NCBI RefSeq assembly: GCF_003286085.1
Contig: NW_020825326.1
Span: forward strand, 1,860,001 to 1,924,000
Source: Drosophila persimilis
Lineage: Eukaryota; Arthropoda; Insecta; Diptera; Drosophilidae
Length of the DNA stretch: 64,000 nucleotides
Reading direction: 5' to 3'
Shown: positions 47,315-59,435 of the stretch, piece by piece
How the letters are laid out: every line of letters starts with the position of its first letter
Numbering within the stretch: the stretch's first letter is position 1
The notes under the pieces: generated by a model
Database searches by the model: none
What the model was told of the DNA's origin: nothing
What the model saw: only the letters and a program-made list of their open reading frames with translations
Translations under genes and position numbers: made by a program

Positions 47315-48098
47315 CAGTATGTCTATTAATTGTTTGCAAAATGAAAAAAGTCACGCAAGTTCAACTTAAACATAATTATTTATTAGAAAAGGCACTTGTT
47401 TTCATGTTCAGTCCTATACAATGGTTTTCTTTAGTGTATTCTTAACAAAATAGGTAACAAAAGAAAATGAAAAAGAAGGGGTGGGGGGGGGGGGGGGGGG
47501 GGGAGGCGTGTCAATCACTTTGCTCCAATTATAAAGCAGCCAAGTGCGGCACAGGAAAGATTTGTGCATTGGATCATTGTCCTGGTACAGCTTGTATGTA
47601 GACAGCTTCCTCCTTGCCACGTGTGATGAGTATCTGTGGACATGTAAAACTTTTCGCACAGTCTCAGGGCAAACGGTCTTGTTTAGATTCATTTTTATAT
47701 CATTCACCAACTCACTGAGCCACAAACAAGGCTTATTTTCCACAGTTTTCAAGATTTTCGAGCAATCCCCCCGAGAAAGCTTCTTTGGTCTGCCGGTAAA
47801 GGTCTGCAATTCTAGCCTATTTTCCTTATCCGCACGTTTAATAATATTATAGACTGTTCTCAGCTTAATATTGAACATCTTGGCCAACTCTTTAGCTGTC
47901 TTTCCTTTGCCATAATTAAAATATACCAATTGTATCAGATTATCTTCTGTTCGTTTACCGGGCATTGTAGTAAAGAACAGGCATACCAGTAAATGAAAAA
48001 AATTCCCCCAACTTATCCCTTTACTCATATTTTCCATGTTTAAGTCAAACTTACATATGTGCCTTTTTAAATTTTGCAAACAATTAATAGACATACTG
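47315..48098 (-). mobile_element. Tc1-type deletion derivative F
   Basis: A 784-bp element with inverted ends (CAGTATGTCTATTAATTGTT) and TA target duplication. Removing it restores the D sequence CAACTTTCTTTATAAATAAG, as in E. The minus-strand frame has PGKRTEDNLIQLVYF, KTAKELAKMFNIKLRTVYN, GRPKKLSRGDCSKILK and SHVARRK, then jumps to YKLYQDNDPMHKSFLCRTW. The first catalytic Asp is deleted and the third is lost after a poly-C/G tract. Confidence 0.9.
47478..47504. repeat. Long G homopolymer
   Basis: About 25 G residues broken once by T near the start. It encodes the poly-proline run of the broken F frame where intact relatives have PPQSP. Length is likely unreliable in the assembly. Confidence 0.85.
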
Positions 48099-48591
48099 TA
48101 AATAAGTTGAAAAGTATTTAAGTTCGACAAAAAATTTTTATTTCATTATGGACATGGATATTACTAATACTAATTTTAAATCAAAAACAAAAAATTCCTT
48201 CTTCGGCATATTAAAAAAAATTAAAAGTATCAAGAAGGCCACTTTTTTACGCACAACAATTATTCGGACACTTTTTATTTTGTACGAAAAAAACTTATTG
48301 TCCCCAATTTTTTCTGATTTCAGTATTTGGTGGGGTCGCCCCTAGCTTCAATAACAGCTTTTAGACGTCGGGGCATACTTTTTCCCCAATGATTTGTTTC
48401 ATTTGGATTAATTTTCTCCCATTCCGTCATCAGAGCCGTTTTAAGGGTTTCCTTGGAGGAAATTTTATGTTTCCTAATTTTTTTTGTCATTGTCTTGTTG
48501 AAACAAGAAAATCTTCGCTTCAAGACCCATTTTTTCGACACTCGGCATTAAATTGTCAGTCAAAATTTTCTTGTAGATGTGTTTTTCCATC

Positions 48592-51039
48592 TTTTATCAT
48601 CTTAATCAGTTAATATTCCTAGTGCTTAGTAGGGAAGCCGTTATTATCTTTTATGGCTTTCGAACGTTTTGGCATCGATTCCACCAGCTTGCGGCATCTC
48701 TCCTCCGAAATCTGGGACCATTCCTCTAGCAACACCTTCTTGAGTTCCTTTTTAGAAGAATTCTTATGCTCCTGGACTTTCAGCTTCAGGTGGGCCCACA
48801 AATTTTCAATGGGGTTCACAGCTGGACTTTGTGGCGGAGTATGAAGCTGTGTTACATTGTACAACAACCACATTTTTACATTCCAGGCAGTATGTTTTGG
48901 GTCGTTATCTTGCTGGAAAACGAAATCCTCTTTTGGAATACCCATTTTAGCAGCACTGGAGGACACATTTTCCTTCAGGATATTTGAATACATCTGTGCA
49001 TTCATTATTCCATCAATAAATATTAAGTTGCCAACGCCACGAGCCGACATGCATCCCCAAACTAGCACAGATCCTCCGCCATGCTTAACCGTTGGTTTGG
49101 TGTTTTTTAGATTCAGCGCTTCACAAGGCTTACGCCAGACTTTTCCCTCGCCGAGAGAACCAAATATGTTAAATTTACTTTCATCACTAAATATGACGTT
49201 CCCAGTTCCCAGTATAAAAAGTCTTTGGTTTCGTGCGTTTTAGCGAAGTTTAGACGCTTCGACACATTTACAGCAGACAGCAATGGTTTTTTTCTAGGAC
49301 ATCTTCCATGGAAATCATTGCTTCTAAGGACCCTGCGGACGCTTTCTTTAGAAACGTGATGATGACAAGGCACTATTTATTTTTGGAGTCGATAGATGTG
49401 GATTTTTCCTATTCTCTTCCAGAGTTTTTCGCTCTTCTCTGTCTGTCAATATTTTTGGTCTGCCGTAAGGTCTGCAGGTTTTCCAAGGAATTTATTAGAT
49501 TTGGCCTCATTGTGCAGGTGCAAGATGATTTTTTTTTTTGCGAATCGTTCAATTCTGACCCTTTTGGCTTTTTAATAAGACAGATCAATTTTTGGGCATG
49601 AATTTAAATGGGGTTTTTCCCAAAATGGATTCGCCATGTCCTAATTAATCCCAAGCGCCAAAAAAATGCGATTGCCCTTAAAAAATACTAAAAAAGGACT
49701 ATTTTTCTGAAGAGACAAATTGTTTTGTGGTATCAAATTGGTTTGATTTTTTTGTTATACCCGATACTCAAAATGAGTATTGGGGTATATTAGATTTGTG
49801 GTAAAAGTGGATGTGTGTAACGTCCAGAAGGAATCGTTTCCGACCCTATAAAGTATATATATTCTTGATCAGCATCAATAGCCGAGTCGATTGAGCCCTG
49901 TCTGTCTGTCCGTCCGTCCGTCTGTCCGTCTGTCCGTCCCCTTCAGCGCCTAATGCTCAAAGACTATAAGAGCTAGAGCAACGATGTTTTGGATCCAGAC
50001 TTCTGTGATATGTCACTGCTCCAAAAATATTTCAAAACTTTGCCCCGCCCACTTCCGCCCCCACAAAGGGCGAAAATCTGTGGCATCCACAATTTCGACG
50101 ATACGAGAAAACTAAAAACGCAGAATCGTAGAAGATGACTATATCTTCTAGAGTGCAAAATCTGAACCAGATCGTATAATTATTACAGCCAGAATCACGA
50201 AAACAATTTCACTCTTTCTCGCTCTGTCTCACTCTAACACACAGGTTTCATGGTCGGTTTTGCCAATTGCAAAATATGAGTTCAAGGATCTCAGAACCTA
50301 TAAAAGCCAGAGCAACCAAATTTGGTATCCACACTCCTGTGATATCGGACCTTGACCGTTTCCTGTCCAAATTTCGCCACACCCCCTTCCGCCCCCGCAA
50401 AGGACGAAAATCTGAGGCAACCACAAATCTCAGAGACTATTAAGGCTAGAGTAACCAAATTTGGTGCACACACTCCTTTAAAATGTCACTATAAAACGTT
50501 TATCTCAGAATTTCGCCCCACCCCCATCCGCCCCCACAAAGGACGAAAATCTGTTGCATCCACAATATTGCAGATTTGAGAAAACTAAAAACGCAGAATC
50601 ATAGATAATGACCATATCTATTAGATTGCTGAATCTGGATCAGATCAGACCATTTTTTTAGCCAAAAGGAACAAATCAATTTGCAGTGGCTACGCAGCGC
50701 CCGACGTCACGCTCAGACTGATTTTCTGTCTCTCTCGCACGCACTCTTTGTCGTGTCGTTTAATATAAGCGGCGTCTCTCGGAGGAGAGCCATACTGACT
50801 TAGTATCGGGTATAACCGTAGAGTTGCGGTGTCCGCAGCAACTCACAACGTTCCCCCTCGTTTTTATATAAAAAACACATGAAGATTAAGATTATTTAAA
50901 ATCATGTTAAATTCTGTTATATACATATTTAATTTACCCCATCCTATGGAAAAACGATTAAAATTCGTTGTGAAATTACCACCAAAATCGAGCTTGAATA
51001 TAGAGGATACCAAGAGACAAATAATTTTGTGACTGGCTG
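48592..51039 (-). mobile_element. Element B, right-arm copy, 3' repeat cut
   Basis: Mirror of 43,128-45,575. The transposase C-terminal half is open at 49,068-48,619. The last part of the 3' inverted repeat is missing because the palindrome junction lies within it. The 5' inverted repeat ends TTTGTGACTGGCTG at 51,039. Confidence 0.85.
49755..50864 (-). mobile_element. DINE-1, 1.1-kb form, right arm
   Basis: Mirror of 43,303-44,412, nearly identical, with an occasional substitution (GGCGTCTCTCGGAGG where the left arm corresponds to GGCGTCTGTCGGAGG). Confidence 0.9.
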
Positions 51040-51040
51040 T

Positions 51041-51377
51041 AGGTATCGTGCTAATTTTTTATGACATAACTCTTTTTTGAAAGGTTACAGTACTGCCAAA
51101 TATTTAAATAAATAATTAAATTAACGGTCTTTATTAAATTCTATACTTACATTTTACATACTTACATACACCTAGGAAGGTGGGCATTTTTGCTCTGGTC
51201 AAAATAATAAGAGCACTAATGTTATTTATAAATTTTAAAATATTTTATAAGAATTTCTTGCGTATTTAAGCACATGAGAGCTACATTTTTGAAATTTTGA
51301 AATTCGGAAATAAAAAAGAATAGAGAAATATAATGTAAGTCCATATAACCTAATTAAATTGTTTTAATCTGCGGTGA
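51041..51377 (+). mobile_element. Family C end, right arm
   Basis: Mirror of 42,790-43,126, including GAAAGGTTACAGTACTGCC and CTGGTCAAAATAATAAGAGC. Confidence 0.6.
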
Positions 51378-51404
51378 GCAGTCCAGCAAGAAAACAAAAA
51401 GAAC

Positions 51405-51696
51405 AAAAAACGAGGGGGAACGATGTGAGTTGCTGCGGAGACCGCAACTCTACATTTATACCCGATACTTAGTCAGTATGGCTCTCCTCCGGCAGACGCC
51501 GCTAATATTAAGCGACACGACAAAGAGTGCGTGCGAGAGAGACAGAAAGGAGACAGGGCTCAATCGACTCGGCTATTGATGCTGATCAAGAATATATATA
51601 CTTTATGGGGTCGGAAACGATTCCTTTTGTACGTTACACACATCCATTTTCACCACAAATCGAATATACCCCAATACTCATTTTGAGTATCGGGTA
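51405..51696 (+). mobile_element. DINE-1, short form, right arm
   Basis: Mirror of 42,471-42,762 with the same internal deletion. Confidence 0.85.
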
Positions 51697-52329
51697 GAAA
51701 AATCAAAATGATCGACAAGCTAATTTTAAAAGGCCATAACTATGCTCAGGTAGGGCGACTGGCTGTTAGCTCAAATAAAATTATCAGCAATGCCTTGAAA
51801 TATCGTTTGAAGCCCGAAAAACGCGAAAGAAAGGGCGCAATGTCCCCATTATTGATAGAGCAGGAAGGGCCCTTTTAAGCCGGCCACAGAGTTTAAAAAA
51901 GATCTCAGAATATCGGTAATTATTAGTACAGCAAGAGCTTACTTGAAAGATAATAAATTGTTTATAGTCCACGAAAAGTTCCACTTTTGTCGGGGAAGCA
52001 TGTGGCAAAACGAATGATGTATGCAAAAAAACACCTGAAGTGGCCAAAGGAATAATGGAGGAACATACTGTGGCCCGATGAAAGTAAAATTGTTTTGTTT
52101 GGAGAAAAAAGGTCTCGGTTGTAAGTACGAAGACCACCAAATACTGAATAGCACCCCATGTTCACGTGTAAAACCATGAAACATGGAGGGACATACATCA
52201 TGGTATGGGCATGCTTTTCCTACTATGGACTGGGTCCAATATATTGGATAAAGACCATAATGGATCAGCATATCTATATCGAAATACTCGAAACAGTAAT
52301 GCTGCCTTATGCGGGCTATAACTAAATAT
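51697..52329 (+). mobile_element. Tc1-type fragment G, right arm
   Basis: Mirror of 41,838-42,470; same stops. It ends near a long poly-T (about 52,386-52,406) that is about 6 bases longer than its left-arm partner. Confidence 0.75.
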
Positions 52330-52409
52330 TAATCTTTAAAAACAATTTCAATACAAATTTTGGAAATTTTCTTTGTATTTTAGAGTTTTTTTTTTTTTTT
52401 TTTTTTGTA

Positions 52410-53076
52410 AATTAGTGCTATTTTTGTTGGTGCCGAAATGAGGGCCTCTCCGACCCTCTCTCGCCTCAATTGCTGGAGATGCTCAAAGACCGTTTCCAAG
52501 AGCAGACCAATCGCGTGTGAGCGACGAATCCACAGCGTTCCCTCTGTGGAGGGAGAAAATGTAAGAGCTCTTTTCAACAAGCTCTGCTTCAATCTTCATC
52601 TAACCCCACCACTAACAATCCGTGACGTATTCAGGGCCAGACAAGCACAACACTTCAATGCCGGTCCCTTATAATTGTAGAAATGGAAAACGTCCACGAG
52701 AAGATTATCTCCTCAAAGAGAATGGTTTACCGCCGCAAGAGCAAGTGACAACTGAGTTTACAGTTCTTTAGTTTCGACTCGGAAGCTGTTGTCTACGTCA
52801 ATGAGCAGCTTTTAAGAGAGAACTATCAAATACTCAAAGACGCCATGCGAATGAAGAAGCACAAAATTCTTGCAGCTGTCTTTACTCGGCGCGGCCTCGC
52901 GCATGTACGATATTACGATAGAGCGTACAATGCATTGAGCGTATGGATAAACTTTTATCGCTCGAACCATCTAATGAGCCCGCACAGCCTCCCCACCTCT
53001 CTTCGATTGCCAACCCACTTGCGCCTCGGTTGGATCGGAAGAAGCAGCAGCAAATACATAGCGTTCGCTCTGTATA
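52410..53076 (+). pseudogene. LINE ORF1-like fragment, right arm
   Basis: Mirror of 41,097-41,760. On the plus strand it reads VVYVNEQLLRENYQILKDAM and VFTRRGLAHVRYYDRAYNAL at 52,775-52,930. It differs from the left copy by a few bases near 52,490 (GACCGTTTCCAAGAGC against GCTCAAAGAGCAACCAAGAG-type sequence on the left). Confidence 0.5.
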
Positions 53077-53081
53077 TCATA

Positions 53082-54523
53082 CAGTCAGCACAACATTTAT
53101 TCGGACACCCGTACATTTCAACTTTCTTTATAAATAGCTTGAAAAGTATTTAAATTTAACAAAAAATTTGTATTTCATTATGAAGATTCATGTTCCTAAT
53201 ACTAATTTTAAATTCATGTTCCTAATACTAATTTTAAACATAAAAACAAAAAAACCTTCTTTGGCATATGAAAAAAACTTAAAAGTATCAAAAAAGCCAC
53301 AACAATTTACGTACAACAATTATTCGGAGACATTTTCGGCTATGCTTTTTTTCTTCTTAGAAAATGCAACGGCAATCGGTGTTTCTTTTTGCGTACAGCT
53401 TATCTTACTTTGCGATATGTATTTTCTTAGTTTTGACGTTAGTTTTTGGTTTTGGTTGTTTGGTTTAAAATTGTGTTTAGAAAATCTCAGTGATCGTGCA
53501 ATCGGAAGACTTATTGGCAAAACGCATACTGTACACAGCGTAATTAAAAATTACATAAACACAGCAGATTTGGCTGCAAATCACAAGTTCGCTGGAAGAC
53601 CCAAAATTTTAACACCTCGGGAAGAGCTAGAAGTCGTGTCGAAAGTTCAAAAAAATCCACGAATTTCGAGAACAGCACTTTGCCAATCCATTGAAGAAAG
53701 CAACCAAAAAAAAGTTTCTGCTCAAACTGTTCGTAACTGCCTACATAGGGCTGGATTACATGGCAGAGTTGCTCGCCGAAAACCATTCATTTCCGATGTG
53801 AACAAAAAAAAAGACTGGAGTTCGCGAAACTTCATTTAAAGAGACCAGATTCTTTTTGGGAGAATGTTATATTTAGCTATGAGGAGAATGGAGAATGAAG
53901 CCATGAAAGAAAAAACCTCATCCCAACAGTGAAGCATGGCGGTGGTTTGGAGGTTTATAGCAGCAGTTGGTCCTGAGCAAATGCTGTTTATTGAGGCCAA
54001 GATGAACAAACACAGCTACATTAATATTTTGAGGGACAATTTAAGGCCGAGTGGCGAAAAATTGGGTCTTGATGCGAAGGATTTCTTGTTTCAACAAGAC
54101 AACGACGCAAAAAATGCATCGTATTTGGTACAAGAATGGCTGTTGTATTATTGCAAGCAGTTAAAAACGCCGCCGCAGTCACCAGATCTGAGCCCCATAG
54201 ATCATGTTTGGCATTTGCTGGAAAAAAAATTAGGAAGCATAAAATTTCCTCCAAGGAAACCCTTAAAACGGATCTGATGACGGAATGGGAGAAACTTAAT
54301 CCCAATGAAACCAATAATTTGGTAAGAAGTATGTCCCGACGTCTACAAGCTGCTTTTGAAGCTAAGGGCGGCACCACCAAATATTGACAGCAAAAAAATT
54401 GGGGAAAATAAGTTTTTTTCGTATAAACTTAAATGTGTCCGAATAATTTTTGTGCTTAGAAAAGTGGCCTTTTTGATAGTTTTAAGTTTTTTCTCAAATG
54501 CCAAAGAAGGTTTTTTGTCAGGC
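53082..54523 (+). mobile_element. Tc1-type element E, right arm
   Basis: Mirror of 39,650-41,091. The 223-codon frame at 53,168-53,839 differs from the left copy by one residue (SNQKKV for SNKKKV). Later pieces are at 53,936-54,277 and 54,136-54,387, with the same frame breaks. Confidence 0.8.
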
Positions 54524-55658
54524 ACACACCTCATCCGCAACACACAATCTTTTATTTTCTAATGACGGATGGATTAACTAATATTTTGCTATTTGCGCAA
54601 TGTTTTTGTAACCACTGATTTACAGTATGTCTATTAATTGTTTGAAAAATGTAAAAAGGCACATAAGTTTGACTTAAACATGGAAAATATGAGTAACTGT
54701 TATCAAAATGTGTTTAAGCTGTAGGTATGACGAAAAAAAGGGCGAAATTCCAAGAAAAACGTCAAAGGAATTAATTCTTTGCAATATGTAAACACTGATT
54801 GAAAGAAGACGAAAGAAAAACAAACGGGACATCAAAATCAAAAACGACCAGACGCGTGCTTTTCTTAAGTCTTCTTTGCAGTCATTCGTTTGCTAATTTT
54901 CTTGGGTTCAGTACAGTTTATTGTGTTATTTGAAGTTTTGGCAATGCCCGGTAAACGAACAGACGATAATTTGATACACTTGGTATATTTTAAGTATGGT
55001 AAAGCGAAGACAGCGAAAGAGTTGGCCAAGATGTTCAATATAAAGCTGAGAACAGTTTATAATTTTATTAAACGTGCGGATAAGGAAAATAGGCTAGAAT
55101 TGCAGACCTCTACCGGCAGACCTGTCTACATACAAGCTGTACCAGGACAATGATCCAATGCATAAATCTTTCCTTTGCCGCACTTGGTTGTTTTATAATT
55201 GCAACAAAGTGACTGACACGCCCCCCAGAGTCCGGATCTTAATCCTATTGAGAATTTGTGGGCCTTGGTAAAGAAAAGGGTAGGAAACGACGCCCTACCT
55301 CAAAAAATAATTTGATTCTTTGCATAAACGAGGAGTGGATGCTAATGGAGGGCATACGAAATATTAGCCAAATAGAGCTGAATCGTTTAAAGATATAATT
55401 TTTTTTAAATTACTGTTTTCATTTTGCAAAGAAATGATAGACACACGATATTCGCTGTTTTTGTTTTTATGAATTATTTATGTTTTTGTTTCTTTTTCAT
55501 TTTCTTTTGTTAACTATTTTATTAAGAATACACTAACGAAAACCAATGCATAGTAGTGTTGGGTCGTTCATGAACGAACGAACAAAAAAGAACTATTCAT
55601 GGAAGTGAACGAAAATGAATAAGTTCATCTTATTCGTTCATCGTTCTTTTTGGTTCAT

Positions 55659-56507
55659 CGGAAAGGAAAAATGAGAAGCAACGACGACCAACCCGCCCCT
55701 CTCCTTCCTTTTTCCTGGGGACACAGCGAAGTGGATGTGAGTCCTGGATCATGCGGCATCCACCAAGCTGGGCTCCTCTCTCCCGCACCTTCCATTTTCC
55801 TTTCTTAAACCCCGCTATCATCATTCGTGGCCCCAACGCGCGTTTCGGGCGCGCGGTATATTTTTCGTCCCCCTATGCGCGCGCGTTTTCGCCGCAGACG
55901 ACCTCCCCCTTAGGTCCTCACACAGAAATTTTGCTATGCGGGAAGACCGCGCCCTGGACAGACTGAAAAGCTGTACCTCGGCTTCACAAGAGAAAAGAAC
56001 TAGATACATCTCGAAAGAAGAAAACTGACATCAAGTTCGTAATCAGCGACCCCAAAAGCTTTCAAGCAAATTCGATCAATTTTTTAAATGAGTTTCCACC
56101 ATGTTTCGACCGTATAGGTTTTTTGAGGTGTGAGGGCGGGCGAATTGGGAGGCTTAAGTAGGTTCCGAAGGTGGAAAAAAAGGAGAGCATTTATTTAGCA
56201 TACCGAATTAAAAGGTAGAGATTCTACGTTTGGGACAAGGACCACTGCGAAACATGGCTTTCCGAGTTGGCCTGCCTGCGGCGAGTCCCGATGGACTGCC
56301 CAGATTTTCTTCATCGACGTTGCATATATTTAGTAAAGTCAGCTGTTGCTCCTCTTGCTTGGGAAAGTAATCCTAACGCGTTCTATAGGCTCATCTGGGA
56401 GTGTGCCCGTTGGCTTTTGCGTTACGGTCACATTGTGCATGATCGGTTTGTAGTGTGTCCGTCTGCGGCTGTGGTATGGTCTCACTGCGCGACCCTTTTG
56501 CTGGCGC
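55659..56507. other. Captured GC-richer segment, right arm
   Basis: Mirror of 37,667-38,515. The open frame reads on the plus strand at 56,267-56,527 and runs into the hAT end (VLGRS). Confidence 0.55.
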
Positions 56508-56830
56508 TAGTGTTGGGTCGTTCATGAACGAACGAACAAAAAAGAACTATTCATGGAACGAACTGAATAAGTTCATCTTATTCGTTCTTTTCCGTTCATC
56601 GTTCTTTTTTATTCCTCATGTTCTCTATGCTTGAGCTGGTATGGCAGCTCTTTTTGCTTTGAATCTTTCGTTTTGCTCGCTATTTTTGAGCTGGTATGGC
56701 AACAATTTTTTACATTTTGTTGTGGCGACCTCTGGCAAGAAAATTTAAAGGAAAAAAAAACTTTTAAAATGTCGCTTAAACGTATATTTACTAAATCTAA
56801 TTTAGTGATTTATGGAATCACTTCGACGCT

Positions 56831-58308
56831 ATGGATGACAAAAAGGTAAGGTTCAAGTACTGCAAGTCGGAGTTGACTATGTCCGGAGGTTCACAGAGCA
56901 ATTTGACATGGCATTTGAATATGAAACACCCAGCTTCTCTAGATAAAATTGAACGGCCAGGAAGTGGAAGTACTGAAGCCAGGTATTCTGTCGCCACAAC
57001 ATCGCAGCAAAAAGTATAAGTTGCCCACACGTAAAACGCTGTCTAATGTGCTACATCCAAATATACACAGGGAGTTAATTGCAAATGCGAAAGAGAAGAT
57101 TGCTTCTGCATCGGGAGTTTGTCTGACAACTGATGGATGGACATCGCTCACCAGTGAGAGTAACAAAGCTGTATCCACACATTTCATAGACAAGACGAAT
57201 ATGGAACTATCTTCGCGTATGCTTGCTTGTGAAGCGTTCGGAGAGAGGCACACAAGCCTCAATCTTTGTTATTTTCTTCAGAAGGTTGCAGCTGATTGGA
57301 AAATTGAAGACAATATTACTGCAATTGCGTCAGACAATGCTGCCAATATCGTATCAGCGATCAAATTGGGAAATTGGCCCGATCTTTAAACATCATTGTA
57401 CAAAAAGCACTAGGACCAATTGACTGTGTAGAATTTTTCAATCGCAGCTCATCAAGAAGCACAAAGAAATTAAAAGCCAATTAAAACTACCAGACCTTAC
57501 GCTGACACAAGATGTGCCTACACTTGGGAATTCAACATACAAAATGTTTCAGCGCTTGTCATTTCCCTTCCCTGAACTAGTACTGGCCCAGGCAGAATGG
57601 CAAATTATTGATGGTGTATTGCCAGTGCTGAAGCTATTTTTTGAAATAACTGAAATTTCGGCAGAGAATAATGTCACCTTATCAAAGGAATTTGTAATGG
57701 CCACTTTGCTGCAGCAATCCATAGACAATGCTATTCCAAAAGATGATATTCTACGGGAAGTCGTGAAAATACTCAGAGAGGAGGTGAGCGAACGTTTTGG
57801 GAACTTGGAAAAAAATATTTTGTATGCGGAGTGCACCATACTAGACCCAAGATTTAAAAAACGGGGTTTTAGGTCCGATGAATGCTATGAAAAAACAGTT
57901 TCAGCTCTACAATGTAAGATCGCTCAAACGGGATTGGTTGATAATGTTGCTGATGATCTATCTTCACAAATCGAAACCGTCAAAACGTCGCCAACCAAAA
58001 GTTGCATTTGGAACGAGTATGACAAGCAATTTAACCAAGTAACAAAGCCAAGCTGTAACACGGCTGCTGCCATTAGAGAGGTAGATAAATACCTAGCAGA
58101 GGAGAACATCAATAGAAAGCAGGACCCTTTGATCTGGTGGACGCAGCGAAAAAATGTATATCCACGACTATACGAATATGCGTTGAAACGTCTTTGTTTG
58201 GTGGGCACGTCGGTGCCATGTGAGCGCCTATTTTCTGCAGCAGGAGAAATAGTTCGCAAAAGACGAAAGCTTTTGACGCCCAATAAGGTTGAAAGCCTTA
58301 TGTTTTAA
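56831..58308 (+). pseudogene. hAT-1 transposase, right arm, broken
   Basis: It is the better preserved copy: BED finger 56,831-57,019, core 56,949-57,389, and a continuous 264-codon C-terminal frame 57,514-58,308 from PTLGNSTYKMFQRL to LFSAAGEIVRKRRKL, which is split in the left arm. It shares the frame break after AIKLGNW and additionally lost 24 bp at about 57,430, inside the DCVRVKANA region. Confidence 0.85.
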
Positions 58309-58953
58309 CATAATAATATGTGAAATACTTAAAAAAGGTGTGTATTTTATAGGTTTTTAAATTATAATGGACAAAATAAGTAAAATTGATTATTGTTTTT
58401 CAGCACTGACTTCTAATACATAAAAAATGGAAAACGAGATACTTAATTGAAACTGTTGGTTGTGTCCTAACAATATCAAGTACTAAGTACAAATTAAAAT
58501 AAATTTAAGAAGTTAAAACGCCTATGAATTGTAGTGCATTATTTACATATAAGCTTAAAACTAGATATGAGACTTTAAAATTGAACTAACAACAAAAAGA
58601 CCGATGAACAAAACAGACCAAAGAACAAAAAAGAACGAACAAAAACGAGAATGAACAAAAAAGACCGATGAACAAAAAGAACGATGAACAAAAAAGAACG
58701 AACGAAAACGAACGATGAACAAAAATGAATGATTAAGATGAACAAAAAGGAACGAACTAAAAGAACGACTTGGTTCACTGCATAAAAATGAACGAACGAA
58801 CTTCTTCAGTAAATTGAACGATGTTTACCCAACACTATTGTATAGGACTGAACATTAAAACAAGTCCCTTTTCTAATAAATAATTATGTTTAAATTGAAC
58901 TTGCGTGCCTTTTTTCATTTTGCAAACAATTAATACACATACTTTATGTATAT

Positions 58954-59268
58954 ATGTACAGTGCCGCTCAACTGAATATGTTAAACCATTTAACAAAGTC
59001 AAGCCACTATATCTTTTTAACCAACTTACCGATTTATATAACAAAATTTTTTGTGCATAGATTCATTGTTAATAAAGCAAGAAAGTTTGTGGTTTCCAGG
59101 ACACGTTTTTAAAGCTATTTATTAATTTGTTCAAAAACATTACGAAAAATGCCTATTTATTCTAGCTCAACTGAATAGGAGGAAAGAATTAGGAAAGAAC
59201 AGCTAAGGTTAGCTCGACCTGCCTGAGCCGCTCGTTTTTCGCTTAATTTTTGTTTACTCTAAAGGTTT
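58954..59268 (+). repeat. Dispersed repeat, right arm
   Basis: Mirror of 34,866-35,180; related to 22,306-22,470. Confidence 0.6.
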
Positions 59269-59435
59269 GTCACACCCAATAAGTGAGATAAGAAAAAAGG
59301 GTATCAGAGGTCATAGATGGTCTCTCCTCTTGATTGTCTTTTCCCTGCGTGTCTCGTCTATCACACCGTTTCTTTTGTGGATCGCTATGCCCAGCTGGGT
59401 CTCGCGTTACATTTTTTATTTGCTTGCAATTTTTT

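Larger units (their letters stand above)
45580..48590. other. Palindrome spacer
   Basis: Unpaired central 3 kb made of the end of element B, the end of the family C copy, element A, a short unrecognised stretch, and element D interrupted by F. The palindrome centre is at about 47,083. Confidence 0.9.
47264..48590 (-). mobile_element. Tc1-type element D (family E), truncated, with F inside
   Basis: It begins at 47,264 with CAGTCAGCACAACATTTATT, identical to the end of element E. It is interrupted at a TA by element F and resumes at 48,101. The minus-strand C-terminus (48,541-48,320) reads KIRKHKISSKETLKTALMTE and SMPRRLKAVIEARGDPTKY, closely related to E. The element stops at the palindrome junction at about 48,590, so its 5' half is missing. 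Confidence 0.8.
55554..58837 (+). mobile_element. hAT-1 with duplicated 3' terminus, right arm
   Basis: Mirror of 35,297-38,620, starting TAGTGTTGGGT at 55,554, with the inner terminus at 56,508 and the other end ACCCAACACTA at 58,837. It lacks 24 bp and 17 bp present in the left arm. Confidence 0.85.
54622..58947 (+). mobile_element. Tc1-type element F2 with hAT-1, right arm
   Basis: Mirror of 35,187-39,551. The deleted transposase at 54,890-55,153 reads PGKRTDDNLIHLVYF and KENRLELQTSTGRP, then goes out of frame into the QDNDPMHKS region. Confidence 0.85.
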
